In this document: positions 34,701 to 44,006 of the stretch, one piece after another | How positions within the stretch are numbered: position 1 is the first letter of the stretch | How the letters are laid out: each line of letters begins with the position of its first letter | Assembly (NCBI GenBank): GCA_949316495.1 | Contig: OX439012.1 | Location: forward strand, 5,091,559-5,155,558 | Length of the DNA stretch: 64,000 nucleotides | Origin: Amphiduros pacificus | Taxonomy: Eukaryota; Annelida; Polychaeta; Phyllodocida; Hesionidae | Reading direction: 5' to 3' | The notes under the pieces: model-generated | What the model was told of the DNA's origin: nothing | Seen by the model: only the letters and a program-made list of their open reading frames with translations | Databases searched by the model: none | Position numbers and translations under genes: made by a program

Positions 34701-37700
34701 AAAGGTGTACATGAGCACCATGCTTAAATGTGAATGATATATTGCATGCTTATGGACAATATATTTGACAAAAAGTAGAAAACAAATCATATAATTGCTA
34801 AGTTCTGCTTCCATGGCAAGTATAATTCAATATAAATGAAAGTTCCTTTTTAAGACTTAAAAAGAGTTTGACTCTGCATCCTTCACCTCTGATAATTAAT
34901 ATTGATATATGAAGAGTTACAGACTAATTGTTTGTACAGTTACTGTGTTTATCAATAATTTCATCAAATGAGCCACTAAATAATTTATATGAATTCAGAT
35001 CACTATCTGCTTATTGCATATTTCCCTGTTGCTGCGGTGCTAATGGCAAATGTTAACATTATTTGTCAAACTGCTACCTTTATAATGCACACTGGATTAT
35101 ATTAATATAATTATCATATTTCAAAAGGTGTTCATTTCTGAGAATGACGAATCTTTCCAACAATAGCATATATACACATAATAGATGACATGGAAGCAGG
35201 TAAGCTATATGTTTTATTTCACATCAGAGTTCTCCATTTCTACCTCTATGCCCTCAGTAGGTCATCATGTAACCATCAGACCATGTGACCATCAGACCAT
35301 GTGACCATGACAACAGCCTCTCAGACAGGTGCCTTTTTCAATTCCAAGTTTGATTAAACCACACCATCAGGCCTTGATATACGCACTGGCCTGGTGGCCC
35401 AGGGCCTCCAGATCCTCTGGCAAGTGAATGGTCTTTTGTAGTGGCCCAGTTGGGCAACCATATTTTTGGTCTTTTAGTGGCCCAAACTCTCTTGATTTTA
35501 TTATTCTAATCCTTGATAGATATTTGTCTCATATCATGATCAATGGAGTTTTGATTAGGACAAGTAACCCCAGTCAGACACTAGTCTAAGAATAATAAAT
35601 TAACGATAAAGATATTTGCCTTTCATATCTATATATTGTTTTGGTTGATGCACTCCAGTAAATGCCTGTAAAACCTATTTGAACAGGAACCTAATTTATA
35701 GCCCCCTTTTGAAAGCACACTTCTTTTTTGGCGTCATTTTATGTGGAGTGTGATCATAAAGACACTGAAAGGTAAAATGACGTAATAAGAGTATGACAAT
35801 ATCCTTAGGAGGTCATGAAAGGTATTGTCCTTTATACAGTGCCAGAATGAGGTCAAACAGTGCTACCCTGCTTTGAGCCTCATCTGAGGTCGAAGAAAGT
35901 TCAAACTACCCGTGTTTACCCGTCATGTGCAGCGTATGTCTCAGACAGACCTCTGCTGGGAGTGCAACTGCTATGTCTCATAGCAACATATCTTATTACT
36001 ATATGTTAAACTTTCAACATGACGTTTGTATGTAGATATGCTTTTTATACACAAAATTACAGATTTAGTGCTTAATACCTTTAAGTACAGTCTTATGTAC
36101 AATGTATCGCACATCCTATTATCCATAGAAACTTCGGCCTACCACTTCTCATGCTCCAGTGGCCCAACTGGCCAACCACATTTTTCTCTTTATATCATCA
36201 GATGAGTTTATGTTTGCGACTTTGACACCCCCTTGTAATGTAAACAAGTGTTCATTTTAAAAATCTAGCTCGCGTTAGTTTGCAAAATCCCAAGGCAAAA
36301 TCCCTTGGCAAAATCTGAGGAAAATCTTCTTACTCTACTATGCATTCACAAATCACTTCTGAAACAGAAAGCGCTATCTGACGGTGTAAGCAGAATTAAT
36401 GAGCCAAAACATGGCCGCCATGGACCGATAATCGGGGTGTGCTCCATAGACTTACAGCTTAATCATATCAAAACCTCGAACATTCAGACCTAAAGTCAAA
36501 ACAAACGCGAGCGAAAATGATAGCCTCTTAGGATGAGACTAAAATGAGTTTCTCCCAGAGGAGGTCATGATGGTTATGGCATTGCTGCACACATAATATC
36601 ATTGATTAAAACCAGTTACAATTTACTGTATACCGAGAAAAATTCGCGCCTAGTTATTTTCGCGCCATCGCCGTTTTCGACAGGTTCGCGCCGTTTTATT
36701 TTCGCGAATTTTGGATTTCTAGAACATATTATTATCACAAATTACGCTTTGCAGGTCGAGAACAGAACAAAACAAAAATTTTCGAAACACTTTGTTTTGA
36801 CTTTGTTCTCACTGATTCCAATTATCAGCGTTCACAGTTTTGCATTTCGTCTTTGTTTCCACTGCTTTGAGTCGTGTCTTCCCTTTTTGGCAGAAATGCT
36901 TTCACACGTGGATCGATCTTAATTGCGTTTTAAATGATAAATAAAGGTATATACATAATATTATCACAAATTACGCTTTGCAGGTCGAGAACAGAACAAA
37001 ACCATACATTATTGCGCAATATATTAACAATCGTTTTCGTGCTAAAAACAAGAGCCTCTTCCCGTCACTTCCGCCTTTCAAAATTGCGACCACGTGTTGC
37101 GTTGAGTTGTCCCTTTTTGACAGAAATACCTTCACACGTGGATCCATTTTAATTGCGTTTTAAATGATAAATAAAGGTATTTACCCAATATTATCACAAA
37201 TTATGCTTCGCAGGTCGAGAATTTATCCATGAAGTAAAACGCAAATATCATGTACGTGATGTCACGATATTTCACGTCCGCAACACGAGGAGAAGCCAGG
37301 GATCCATCATTGCGCAATATATTAATATTTCAATGCGTGTTCATAGACTCCAATTGTTTTCGTGCCAAAAATAAGAGCTTGTCCCCGTCACTCACGCTTT
37401 TTAACATGACGACCTCGTATTGCGTAATGCATCTTCAATTTCGCGTCCATTTAATTTCGCGAATGACGTCCTGGCGCGAATTAACGCGAAAATAAAAAGG
37501 TCGCGTAAATTTGTCTGTATACAGTATAGGATAAAAAGGTGAAACTGGTGCCATTTTTTTGTGAAAATAAAATAAAATGGCAATGTTTTTTTGGTAAACT
37601 ATACTGATTTTCTTACGTCCACGTTTACTATGTTTTGCTATCATGAAAGCAACCATTTTTATAAAGAGATTTATTTGATTAGAATCTAATTTGGGGCAGA

Positions 37701-39695
37701 CATCATCAGGTGATTTTAAATGGTTCTCAGAGCTGACAATACCACCCACATGATGGTGTATGTCAGATCCCTAGTTTGTCTCCACACTGGTTCCCATGTC
37801 TACCACTAGGTGGAGCCACAAGATCCAGCTGTCTGTGCGCAAGGATGGACTCATCACTGAACCAATCAATGCTTTTATCAATTCTCAAAGAATTCACCTG
37901 TGTGTGATGCCACTCACACATTATATTATGGTAAATGAAAAAATGAAATCATTCTTCCAAAAACCATAATGATAAGATGAATTTCTGACAGCAACGGATT
38001 GGTGAATTTCTTGTCATAGCATTTGGGTTAATAGAGTTATAGCAAAAGGGAGTACAGAGCAAAGATAACTTATCGTTCACCACATGTTTGAGATGGTGAC
38101 CATAGATTTGAGCTATATTATAGATAATACAGATGATAGACTTTTTTCTTTGTTTCAACAAGGACCTGACACACTGAAACAAGACCTTAATTTTCCTCAC
38201 TAAGTACATTTTTTCAACTTATTTCAGAAGTTAATTCAAAATTAACTTTATGGAGTTAATTCAGAATAAACTTTGTTTGGAAAATAGCTGGAACAAATTC
38301 TATTGGATAATAAATAATAATGTCTTAAAGCTGTCCCTGATGGGCAGAATTTGAAAATCAAATAAAAGCTCATAGCTATTTAGTTGACCTTAGCAACAGA
38401 GTAAAGGTGACAACTTTGTAAACAAATGATCAGGTTTTAAAGTATATTCTTTGCACCAAACATATCTCCATGTACCTTTACCAAATTGATCCCTTACTAA
38501 AAACTTTCAAAGTGAAAAGGGCAGTGTCAATTGAGAGCAGTGTCAATTGAGGTCAGTGGATAATTGCAGATGGTTCTCAGAGCTGACAATACCACCCACA
38601 TGATGGCGTATGTCAGATCCCTAGTTTGTCTCCACACTGGTTCCCATGTCTACCACTAGGTGGAGCCACAAGACCCAGCTGTCTGTGCGCAAGGATGGAC
38701 TCATCACTGAACCAAAACAAGCCCGACTGTACAGGTTTTACTATCTAATACTTGAGTCTGTTTTCAAATTAAATCTAAAACCATTTGGGAAAAAGATAAC
38801 TGAGAACTCTTGGATCCTGACAAACAAGGACACTCTACTCAAGCATACATAAATAGTGTGCTGCCAAAAATGGCCAGATGTACAATGTGTGGTGTTTGTT
38901 TATTTGAATATCAGTCAAATAAAAATAAATTTAAGGGCAAGGGCATCCAGCTTCAAGATAGAATATGCATTCTTATGCCAGACAGAAGGTGCACATTCTA
39001 CCTCACAGAGGCTGCAATTTTGAAGATGAGTTTTTATTTTATTTCTCAAATTATATGCAATAAGACTGAATTTAGATAGTCATTTTACACCTTGGTATGT
39101 AAAATAATCAGGAAAATAAATCCGTGGATATGCATATTGACCTTGGTATGTAAAATAATCAGGAAAATAAATTCTGGGATATGCATATTGAATGTTGATA
39201 TGGAAACTCACCAGGGATATACATATTGAATATTAATATGGGAACTCACCAGGGGGAGGTCACCCATGGAATATACGATGAGTCCCTGATACTGCGGAGT
39301 GTTTTCTGTGATGCGTCCGAGTCCTGACTTCATCACGTGGTGCCCATAGAGAAACTGCTGCTCAGCACTCGGCTTCAACCAGACCTTGAACTGCAATAAT
39401 AATAACATATATATCATCTCATTTACTTTCCATCATTTAATTTATCATCATTTTAAAAACAAAAATCATAGAGAAACTGCTGCTCAGGACTCGGCCTCAG
39501 CCATACCTTGAACTGCAATAATATTAACATATTATATTTTCCATCATTTAATTTGAAAAAAAAATCCTAATATATTTCTTTGAGAAAGTTAAAATCCTAA
39601 AATTATGAAAATCAGTTTGATGGCAAATACTTTGATTTTCACACATATTTGTAAATCTATGTCCTGACTTCAAGAAGGTATTATTAAAAAAATAT

Positions 39696-39759
<64 letters not shown>

Positions 39760-42700
39760 TATACATGGACAATAATGACATTACTTACTTTTGCATAAGG
39801 TGCTAAGAAATCTAATGCTGTTATGTGTAGGCGAAACTTTTGTGATTTTGTGAATTTTCCAAAAATTGTTCCTAAGCTGATAAGGTTTTCCCTGGCAACA
39901 TGTCCGGCCTTCTTCATCAACTCTTCACTGAAATACAAAATGGTGATTGCAAATTAAAGATGCTTTTAAATGACAGTTACTGGCTCATTTATATAATTTT
40001 GAAATGATACTGAAGAAAATAACAAATTAAAACTTACAAAGAACTTTTGTTTGGGAAATGACCCCAATAAAGGTCATCTGTTTGGGTTTGTTTTTTCTTA
40101 CCTGATGTAGAAAACTCTGTTATGATGCAGACGGAAGCAGTATGTGCCATCTGGTCTGTCAATCAGTAAGCGAATATTTTCTCCAATGCTGCAATGTAAA
40201 TTCACATCAATATTTAGAAAAAAAACAAAATATTTTGGGAAATATTGAAATGCAAAAAGCATCAGAAAAAAACGTAATATTTTGGGAAATATTGAAAGGC
40301 AAAAAGCATCAGATCTGTCCATTTTAAGATTTTTTAATATGTTAAAAGTGCAATATAAGGAATGTAACATTCATTCCCTGGTCTGAGAAGCTGATTTGTT
40401 ACCTGGCAAAAGACAAGCCCCAGACAAATGTCAAATGGTGGCGGTAAGATGTAGCGAAATCTCAAAGTGTTTGGCCACATTTTGTAAGAATATGTCATAA
40501 TCTAGAGCTATTACAACTCTGGAATGTTCACCTTCAGCAGACACATGTAAAATTTGTAACTGATATATGTTTAAAAATGTATTCTAAAATGTTTTGTTGA
40601 GACACAGACACGCAACCTGACTCTTGTTAGAGACCAAGTTCAATTGGGAGCCAACTTCACTCACTTCTCATTATTCACATTAACGAGATAGAAATATAAA
40701 TTTTGTGGTATGGAACAAACATATTTGATATAATTTGACCATATGTAAGATAAAATTGCTTGCTAAACATTTTTGTTGATGATTCCTTTTTTGACGTTCA
40801 TTCCTGACAGCAATGAATTTCAAAACAAACGCATGCTTTATGACCTGGCCAATGTATAGTTAATGCTAAATTTGTTTCCAGCCTCCCACAGCACATGCAT
40901 CTATGCATCTATAGAAAATAGGGTATCACACCGGTACGCGATATTATTGATATACCGGTATACAGACATCGATACGATAACCGGTATTGTCATACTGGTG
41001 CTTCGATATATTAGTTGTATCGAATTGGGCCCTCATATCATCATAATAACACAGATTTTTGACTCAATATTTTACACATCGTAAGTTTTTTAATCTTTCA
41101 AATGTAAATACGACGACTGAGGGATCCATCATTGCGCAATATATCAATATTTCAATGGGAATGAATACGTTGTGACAGCACTCCAATCGTTTTCGCGCCA
41201 AAAATAAGAGCTTCTCCCCGTCGCTTCCTGTTTTCGAAATGACGAACTCGTGTTGCGTATGCATATTTAAGCATTGTTAAATTCATATTTTCTCCGATTT
41301 GAGCAATATATACACTTATTAATAGGAGGCGGACTACTGTTGACACGTCGTAGAATATTTCTGTGCGTATTTTAAGCCGAAGATATTAAATATATCGCCG
41401 TTTGGGGAGCTTGTACCCGGACCGATAAAGACAGTCAATTATTTTTCTATTTCGGTTCAGTAATATCGATATGTATCGAATATTGATAAATCATCGATAT
41501 GTATCGTATCGTATCGATGAAATCCAACGATGTGATGCCCTAAATCAGTGTAAACTTAACAATTTACCAGATTTCCGGAAAATGCAGAAGGAACAGCTAT
41601 TATCTCTCAAATACTAGAGAGTGCCTTCTTTTCACCACTTCCGGGAGTAATGTTTGCTGCAGTCAATTACACATATTTTCGCCCATGTAAACAAAGCTTT
41701 TTAACTGTATTTTCAAGGAATATAATCATCAAAGACATTAATAATACATGCAAACTGTGAATAATAGTAAATTAAATGTGCATCTAAAATATTCTCTGAT
41801 TTGCTCAACGACATAAATTCAATATGGCGGCCAGTAAGCAGGAAGTTCATGATCTGCACATGCTCAGTTCCAAGAACAGCAGAAGGGTTGTGAACTGGGC
41901 CTGGCACGTTTTGCGCATACCGTACGCCCAATAATTCTAGTTCCAGAATAGAGAGAACTATTGGCATTCGTTTTGTTTTAGGGCTGTTGCGTGTGCATCC
42001 AATACTGTCCCGCCGGGCCGCCCTACTGTCCCTATGCCAATCTGGACGGGTGGATCGGGATCCAATCACATGACTTCGCTTTCCCGATCACGTGACAGTA
42101 CGCCTTGTCAGGTGACAATGAGAAAACTTACTAAAAGAGTATGAAACATCAAACAAAACTATCTTATTTTTTTGTACCAAGAATGGATCCTGCTCAGCAT
42201 TACTTCCCGCCATCTTGAAGATAACGTTCCAGCTCACAAGATTTCAGAAAGCAAGAAATGGCGACTTAAGTTTTGGTTACTTGTAAATAAAAGACAATTT
42301 TAATGTTTCAGCATCACTACATATTAAAATATGGCGGTGGATGATACATAATGATAATTGCAGGTCAGTCAGGGTACGGTCAGTGTTGGGTGCGGTTTGT
42401 CTCGGGTGCGCTTGTGTGAAGGGTGCGGAGTGTCTGGAAAGTTGTATAGGCGGGCGGGCGGGTTGGCCTTCCGCTGGCGGGTTCCAAGTGTGTGTACGGG
42501 CTGCCGAGCACTTTGCGCTCAAAATAATAACCTAATGGACAATATATCAACAACAAAGCTAAATAAACATTCAAATTTTTAACCATTTCATCTTGGGTTC
42601 GAGCTGCAGAAGTTGGCCATATCGAGTGTTTGCCATGCCCCGCTGATGAAGAGGGAGCATCACTCATTTGTTAGGCCTTTTTGAGGTCACAAACTTAAGC

Positions 42701-43386
42701 AGGTGGAGCACTTTGTGCTCGTCTTTTTGCGTCTGAATCCTGCCGAATTAAAAGTATGTAGACAATTTAAAATTGTTATCAAATTACAATGATATATTTG
42801 GGAAGTTACATGGCAAGTTTCAGAAGAAAAAAATCCGCCTGTAATACTTGAAATATACGTACATTCTTCGTATTATTTGCACAGATTCAATCAATGAAAG
42901 AGTCAATAACTTTTGGAGAACAAAAATAATGATCCCTTGTTCTTGGATGCGCTATGGATCTTGGGATTGTTTTGCAACAATGGATGCCCGGATTTATAAA
43001 CAAATCAAAGACTTTTAATCTTGGATACAAAACTTCACCGACAGGATGTGCAAGGCCCTGAGCGCAAAGTACTAGCGAGCGCAAAGTACTCGGCAACCCG
43101 TACCCTTTGTTTTGTGAATGTGAGTGCGTGGTCGGATAGGAAAATTTTCTATTGGACTTTGCAATACGCGAGATTGATTTCTTAAAAGCAGCACTTGTTT
43201 CAATTCAATTATTGTCTGGCACATGTTCTCAATAACGAACGATCCATGTCACGGACACAGTCACAGGTGTCCCGGGTGGTCACACACGTTTTTCGGGTGG
43301 GCGATAATTGAGTAACAAGTTATAACTTACTATTTGGATAATTTTTCGAAGAATAGTTTTGTTTCCTCTTCTGTAAGTGGACGCAT
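31648..43386 (-). CDS. NIP7: NIP7, 60S ribosome biogenesis factor (complete, 5 coding exons)
   Basis: Joined exons 43331-43386, 40102-40188, 39789-39927, 39250-39390 and 31648-31767 give 543 bp, or 180 codons plus TAG, the same length as human NIP7. All introns are GT-AG and the reading phase is kept. The start reads [19 protein letters not shown], followed by [56 protein letters not shown] and [17 protein letters not shown], all near-identical to animal NIP7. Residues 1 to about 94 are the N-terminal alpha/beta domain. Residues about 95-172 are the RNA-binding PUA domain. By family knowledge it acts in the nucleolus in 27S pre-rRNA processing and 60S assembly. A minus-strand AATAAA at 31616-31621 lies about 27 bp past the stop, predicting a short 3' UTR. 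The last intron is 7.5 kb and filled with repeats. Confidence 0.97.
32081..32370 (+). repeat. Dispersed repeat family E, copy 1 (carries CTCF-like core)
   Basis: Nearly identical to 37721-37995 and, for its first ~150 bp, to 38571-38718. Begins 'tggttctcagagc.gacaat' and contains 'ctaccactaggtggagccac'. No TIRs recognised. It lies in NIP7 intron 4. Confidence 0.85.
32757..32815 (+). repeat. Dispersed repeat family D fragment
   Basis: 'ctgttaccatcccttatgaa' and 'ttttatgctgtgagggtcca' match the copies at 31285 and, inverted, 19665. Confidence 0.55.
32936..33020 (+). repeat. Outlying block of the 26-bp array
   Basis: Three to four copies of 'catgctaaaaggtaagtctt', separated by 335 bp of single-copy sequence from the main array. 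Confidence 0.9.
33355..34720 (+). repeat. 26-bp minisatellite, ~50 copies, in NIP7 intron 4
   Basis: The unit is 'taccatgctaaaaggtaagt' then 'ctttca' or 'cttaca'. Some units are shortened to 'tcatgctaaaaggtaag'. Each plus-strand unit holds AAGGTAAGT, a perfect 5' splice-site consensus. On the NIP7 (minus) strand the same unit reads ACTTACCTTTTAGCATGG, a pyrimidine tract plus AG. Confidence 0.97.
34721..35367. other. NIP7 intron 4, unremarkable part
   Basis: AT-rich, with a short 'gaccatgtgaccatcagacc' duplication at about 35278. Confidence 0.5.
35368..36196 (+). mobile_element. hAT-like MITE family M1 copy, split by a ~500-bp insertion
   Basis: Starts CAGGCCTTGATATACGCACT and follows the 47460 copy to about 35583 ('cagacacta'). 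It resumes at about 36085 ('acagtcttatgtacaatg') and ends near 36196, where the terminal repeat is worn. The 35584-36084 insert is absent from both other copies. Confidence 0.75.
36268..36512. mobile_element. Candidate MITE with GCTCGCGTT terminal inverted repeats
   Basis: Left end GCTCGCGTTAGTTTG, right end (reverse complement) GCTCGCGTTTGTTTTG. About 245 bp, non-coding. No clear target duplication. Confidence 0.5.
36624..37526. mobile_element. TIR element T1 with three internal ~230-bp repeats
   Basis: Ends TACTGTATACCGAG and (reverse complement) TACTGTATACAGAC, with TA at both edges. Near both ends is 'TTCGCG'-rich sequence in inverted orientation. The core holds three direct copies spaced 229-230 bp (starts 36731, 36960, 37190), each opening 'attatcacaaattacgcttt' or a close variant. 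The first two close 'gcgttttaaatgataaataa'. No transposase seen. Confidence 0.65.
37721..37995 (+). repeat. Dispersed repeat family E, copy 2
   Basis: Near-identical to 32081-32370, including the CCACTAGGTGG core at 37803. Part of the middle ('caagtttattctcctgtatc') is shortened. Confidence 0.85.
38571..38718 (+). repeat. Dispersed repeat family E, copy 3 (truncated)
   Basis: Matches the first ~148 bp of the other copies and stops at 'cactgaaccaa'. The CCACTAGGTGG core is at 38653. Confidence 0.85.
39088..39250 (+). repeat. Short tandem duplications at the NIP7 exon 4 donor
   Basis: 'ccttggtatgtaaaataatc' occurs at 39091 and 39142, and 'gatatgcatattga' occurs twice. 'aatatgggaactcaccaggg' (true donor) has a copy 'gatatggaaactcaccaggg' 38 bp away. 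Confidence 0.85.
39250..39390 (-). CDS. NIP7: NIP7 exon 4 (start of PUA domain)
   Basis: Encodes residues 95-141, opening [18 protein letters not shown] and closing [10 protein letters not shown]. Both introns are phase 0. Tandem duplications lie on both sides: a partial copy of the exon start at 39467-39512, and a second copy of its donor at 39211. Confidence 0.96.
39467..39512 (-). pseudogene. Partial tandem copy of NIP7 exon 4 inside intron 3
   Basis: Lying 122 bp upstream (in the gene's sense) of the true exon 4 start, this stretch keeps the same acceptor (ATTATTGCAG) and reads [15 protein letters not shown], against [15 protein letters not shown] in the real exon. It then breaks off with no exon 4 donor. 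Matching intron sequence (catcatttaattt) follows both copies, so it is a local tandem duplication and not a retrocopy. The two amino-acid changes suggest it is no longer under strong selection. Confidence 0.85.
39700..39765. repeat. (AT)n microsatellite
   Basis: About 60 bp of alternating AT in NIP7 intron 3, 25 bp from the exon 3 donor. Confidence 0.97.
39789..39927 (-). CDS. NIP7: NIP7 exon 3
   Basis: Encodes residues 48-94, including [19 protein letters not shown] and [10 protein letters not shown]. The acceptor follows TGTATTTCAG and the donor is GTAAGT in phase 0. An (AT)n microsatellite (39700-39765) begins about 25 bp inside the following intron. Confidence 0.96.
40102..40188 (-). CDS. 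NIP7: NIP7 exon 2
   Basis: The acceptor ends TTGCAG and the exon completes Tyr19. It encodes [19 protein letters not shown] and then LHHNRVFYI. The donor is GTAAGA and the exon ends two bases into Ser48. Confidence 0.96.
40919..41542. mobile_element. TIR element T2, TA-flanked, ~620 bp
   Basis: Ends TAGGGTATCACACCGG and (reverse complement) TAGGGCATCACATCGT. Subterminal 'atcgatacgat' and 'atatgtatcg' repeats are arranged inversely. Non-coding. It encloses 41119-41250, which matches 37298-37425 inside element T1. Confidence 0.65.
41595..41900 (+). repeat. Dispersed repeat family A, copy 2
   Basis: Collinear with 10005-10320, with about 60 bp of extra AT-rich sequence in the middle. Confidence 0.75.
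42494..43103. mobile_element. Candidate TIR element with 27-bp inverted ends
   Basis: The left arm (42494-42520) begins GTACGGGCTGCCGAG and ends CTTTGCGCTC. The right arm (43077-43103) is its near-perfect reverse complement. A partial tandem copy of the right arm (agcgcaaagtacta) sits just inside it. The interior is non-coding. Lies in NIP7 intron 1. Confidence 0.5.
43331..43386 (-). CDS. NIP7: NIP7 exon 1
   Basis: ATG at 43386-43384 opens [18 protein letters not shown], the canonical NIP7 N-terminus, which fixes the start codon. The donor is GTAAGT at 43330 and the exon ends two bases into Tyr19. Confidence 0.96.
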
Positions 43387-43472
43387 TGTGTCTTTATATG
43401 CAACTTTGGATGATCTTCATAAATAATGACCCTTGTAAACAGGTGAAATTTCTCAAGATTTTTACCACGCGG

Positions 43473-43481
43473 ACCGGAAGT
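43473..43481 (+). promoter_or_regulatory. ETS-type site ACCGGAAGT
   Basis: Exact CCGGAAGT core, 87 bp upstream of the NIP7 ATG. Confidence 0.6.
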
Positions 43482-43504
43482 TTTCCTATCCTTAATAACT
43501 GTTC

Positions 43505-43512
43505 GCATGCGC
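43505..43512. promoter_or_regulatory. NRF1-type site GCATGCGC
   Basis: Matches the core of the palindromic NRF1 consensus TGCGCATGCGCA. It lies between the two ETS sites. Confidence 0.55.
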
Positions 43513-43517
43513 AATCG

Positions 43518-43526
43518 ACCGGAAGT
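43518..43526 (+). promoter_or_regulatory. Second ETS-type site ACCGGAAGT
   Basis: Same 9-mer as at 43473, 45 bp away and in the same orientation. Confidence 0.6.
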
Positions 43527-43554
43527 CTCTAGCTTTGCGGGACTTTGAACGTGG

Positions 43555-43567
43555 GTTGCTAGGTAAC
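43555..43567. promoter_or_regulatory. RFX X-box (GTTGCT A GGTAAC)
   Basis: Two half-sites, GTTGCT and GGTAAC, in inverted orientation with a 1-bp spacer fit the RFX X-box consensus GTNRCC-N(0-3)-RGYAAC with one half-site mismatch (T in place of C). X-boxes are usually found in promoters of ciliary genes. Confidence 0.5.
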
Positions 43568-44006
43568 CGCATCATGTGGCGCGAGATGGCATCGACCTCA
43601 TCATGTTTTTGTTTTGTTTGGCAGTTTTGGAAGCTTTGTGCGGGGATTTCTGGGATTACCAGCATGGAATATATAGATAGTAGTGACAGATAAGTCTTGC
43701 CCTTCATCATGATCAAATACGGAGCAGGGAATCCCTGTAAGAAGTATGTATGCACTGAACACAGTGAATGACTGATTGAGGCCAGTGATGATGAATTCAT
43801 TTGTCACTGTCAGTGTCAATGTAAAATCAGTCATTCATATTCCAAGGAATCTTGCCAAATATTAAGCATGCCAGGATGCATTTATCCAAGATAGATTATA
43901 AACAGGACAAACATCTTCAGTGGTGTGATGTGGCCAAAACAAGATCTTCACAAGTACCAAATTAGATGCTATTCTTCAGTCCTTGGATATCATTTATGAT
44001 TTAACC

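Larger units (their letters stand above)
43387..44006. promoter_or_regulatory. Bidirectional promoter between NIP7 and the unidentified right-hand gene
   Basis: The start codons of the two divergent genes are 620 bp apart. The NIP7-proximal 180 bp is GC-richer than its surroundings and holds two ACCGGAAGT sites (ETS/GABP type), one GCATGCGC (NRF1 type) and one RFX-type X-box. No TATA box is evident. This layout is typical of housekeeping bidirectional promoters. Confidence 0.75.

Noticed and set aside
36602-37583. Overlapping frames of 60-106 codons
   Set aside because: They lie inside TIR element T1 and its internal repeats. No transposase motif could be seen.
41713-42667. Several 80-118 codon frames in NIP7 intron 1
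   Set aside because: They overlap in different frames in GC-richer, element-derived sequence (family A copy 2, the TIR candidate) and show no protein-like motifs.
43983-44006. Earlier TTG start for the right-hand gene
   Set aside because: The first in-frame ATG is at 44007. A TTG start is not expected for a eukaryotic nuclear gene, and an in-frame stop lies at 43926.
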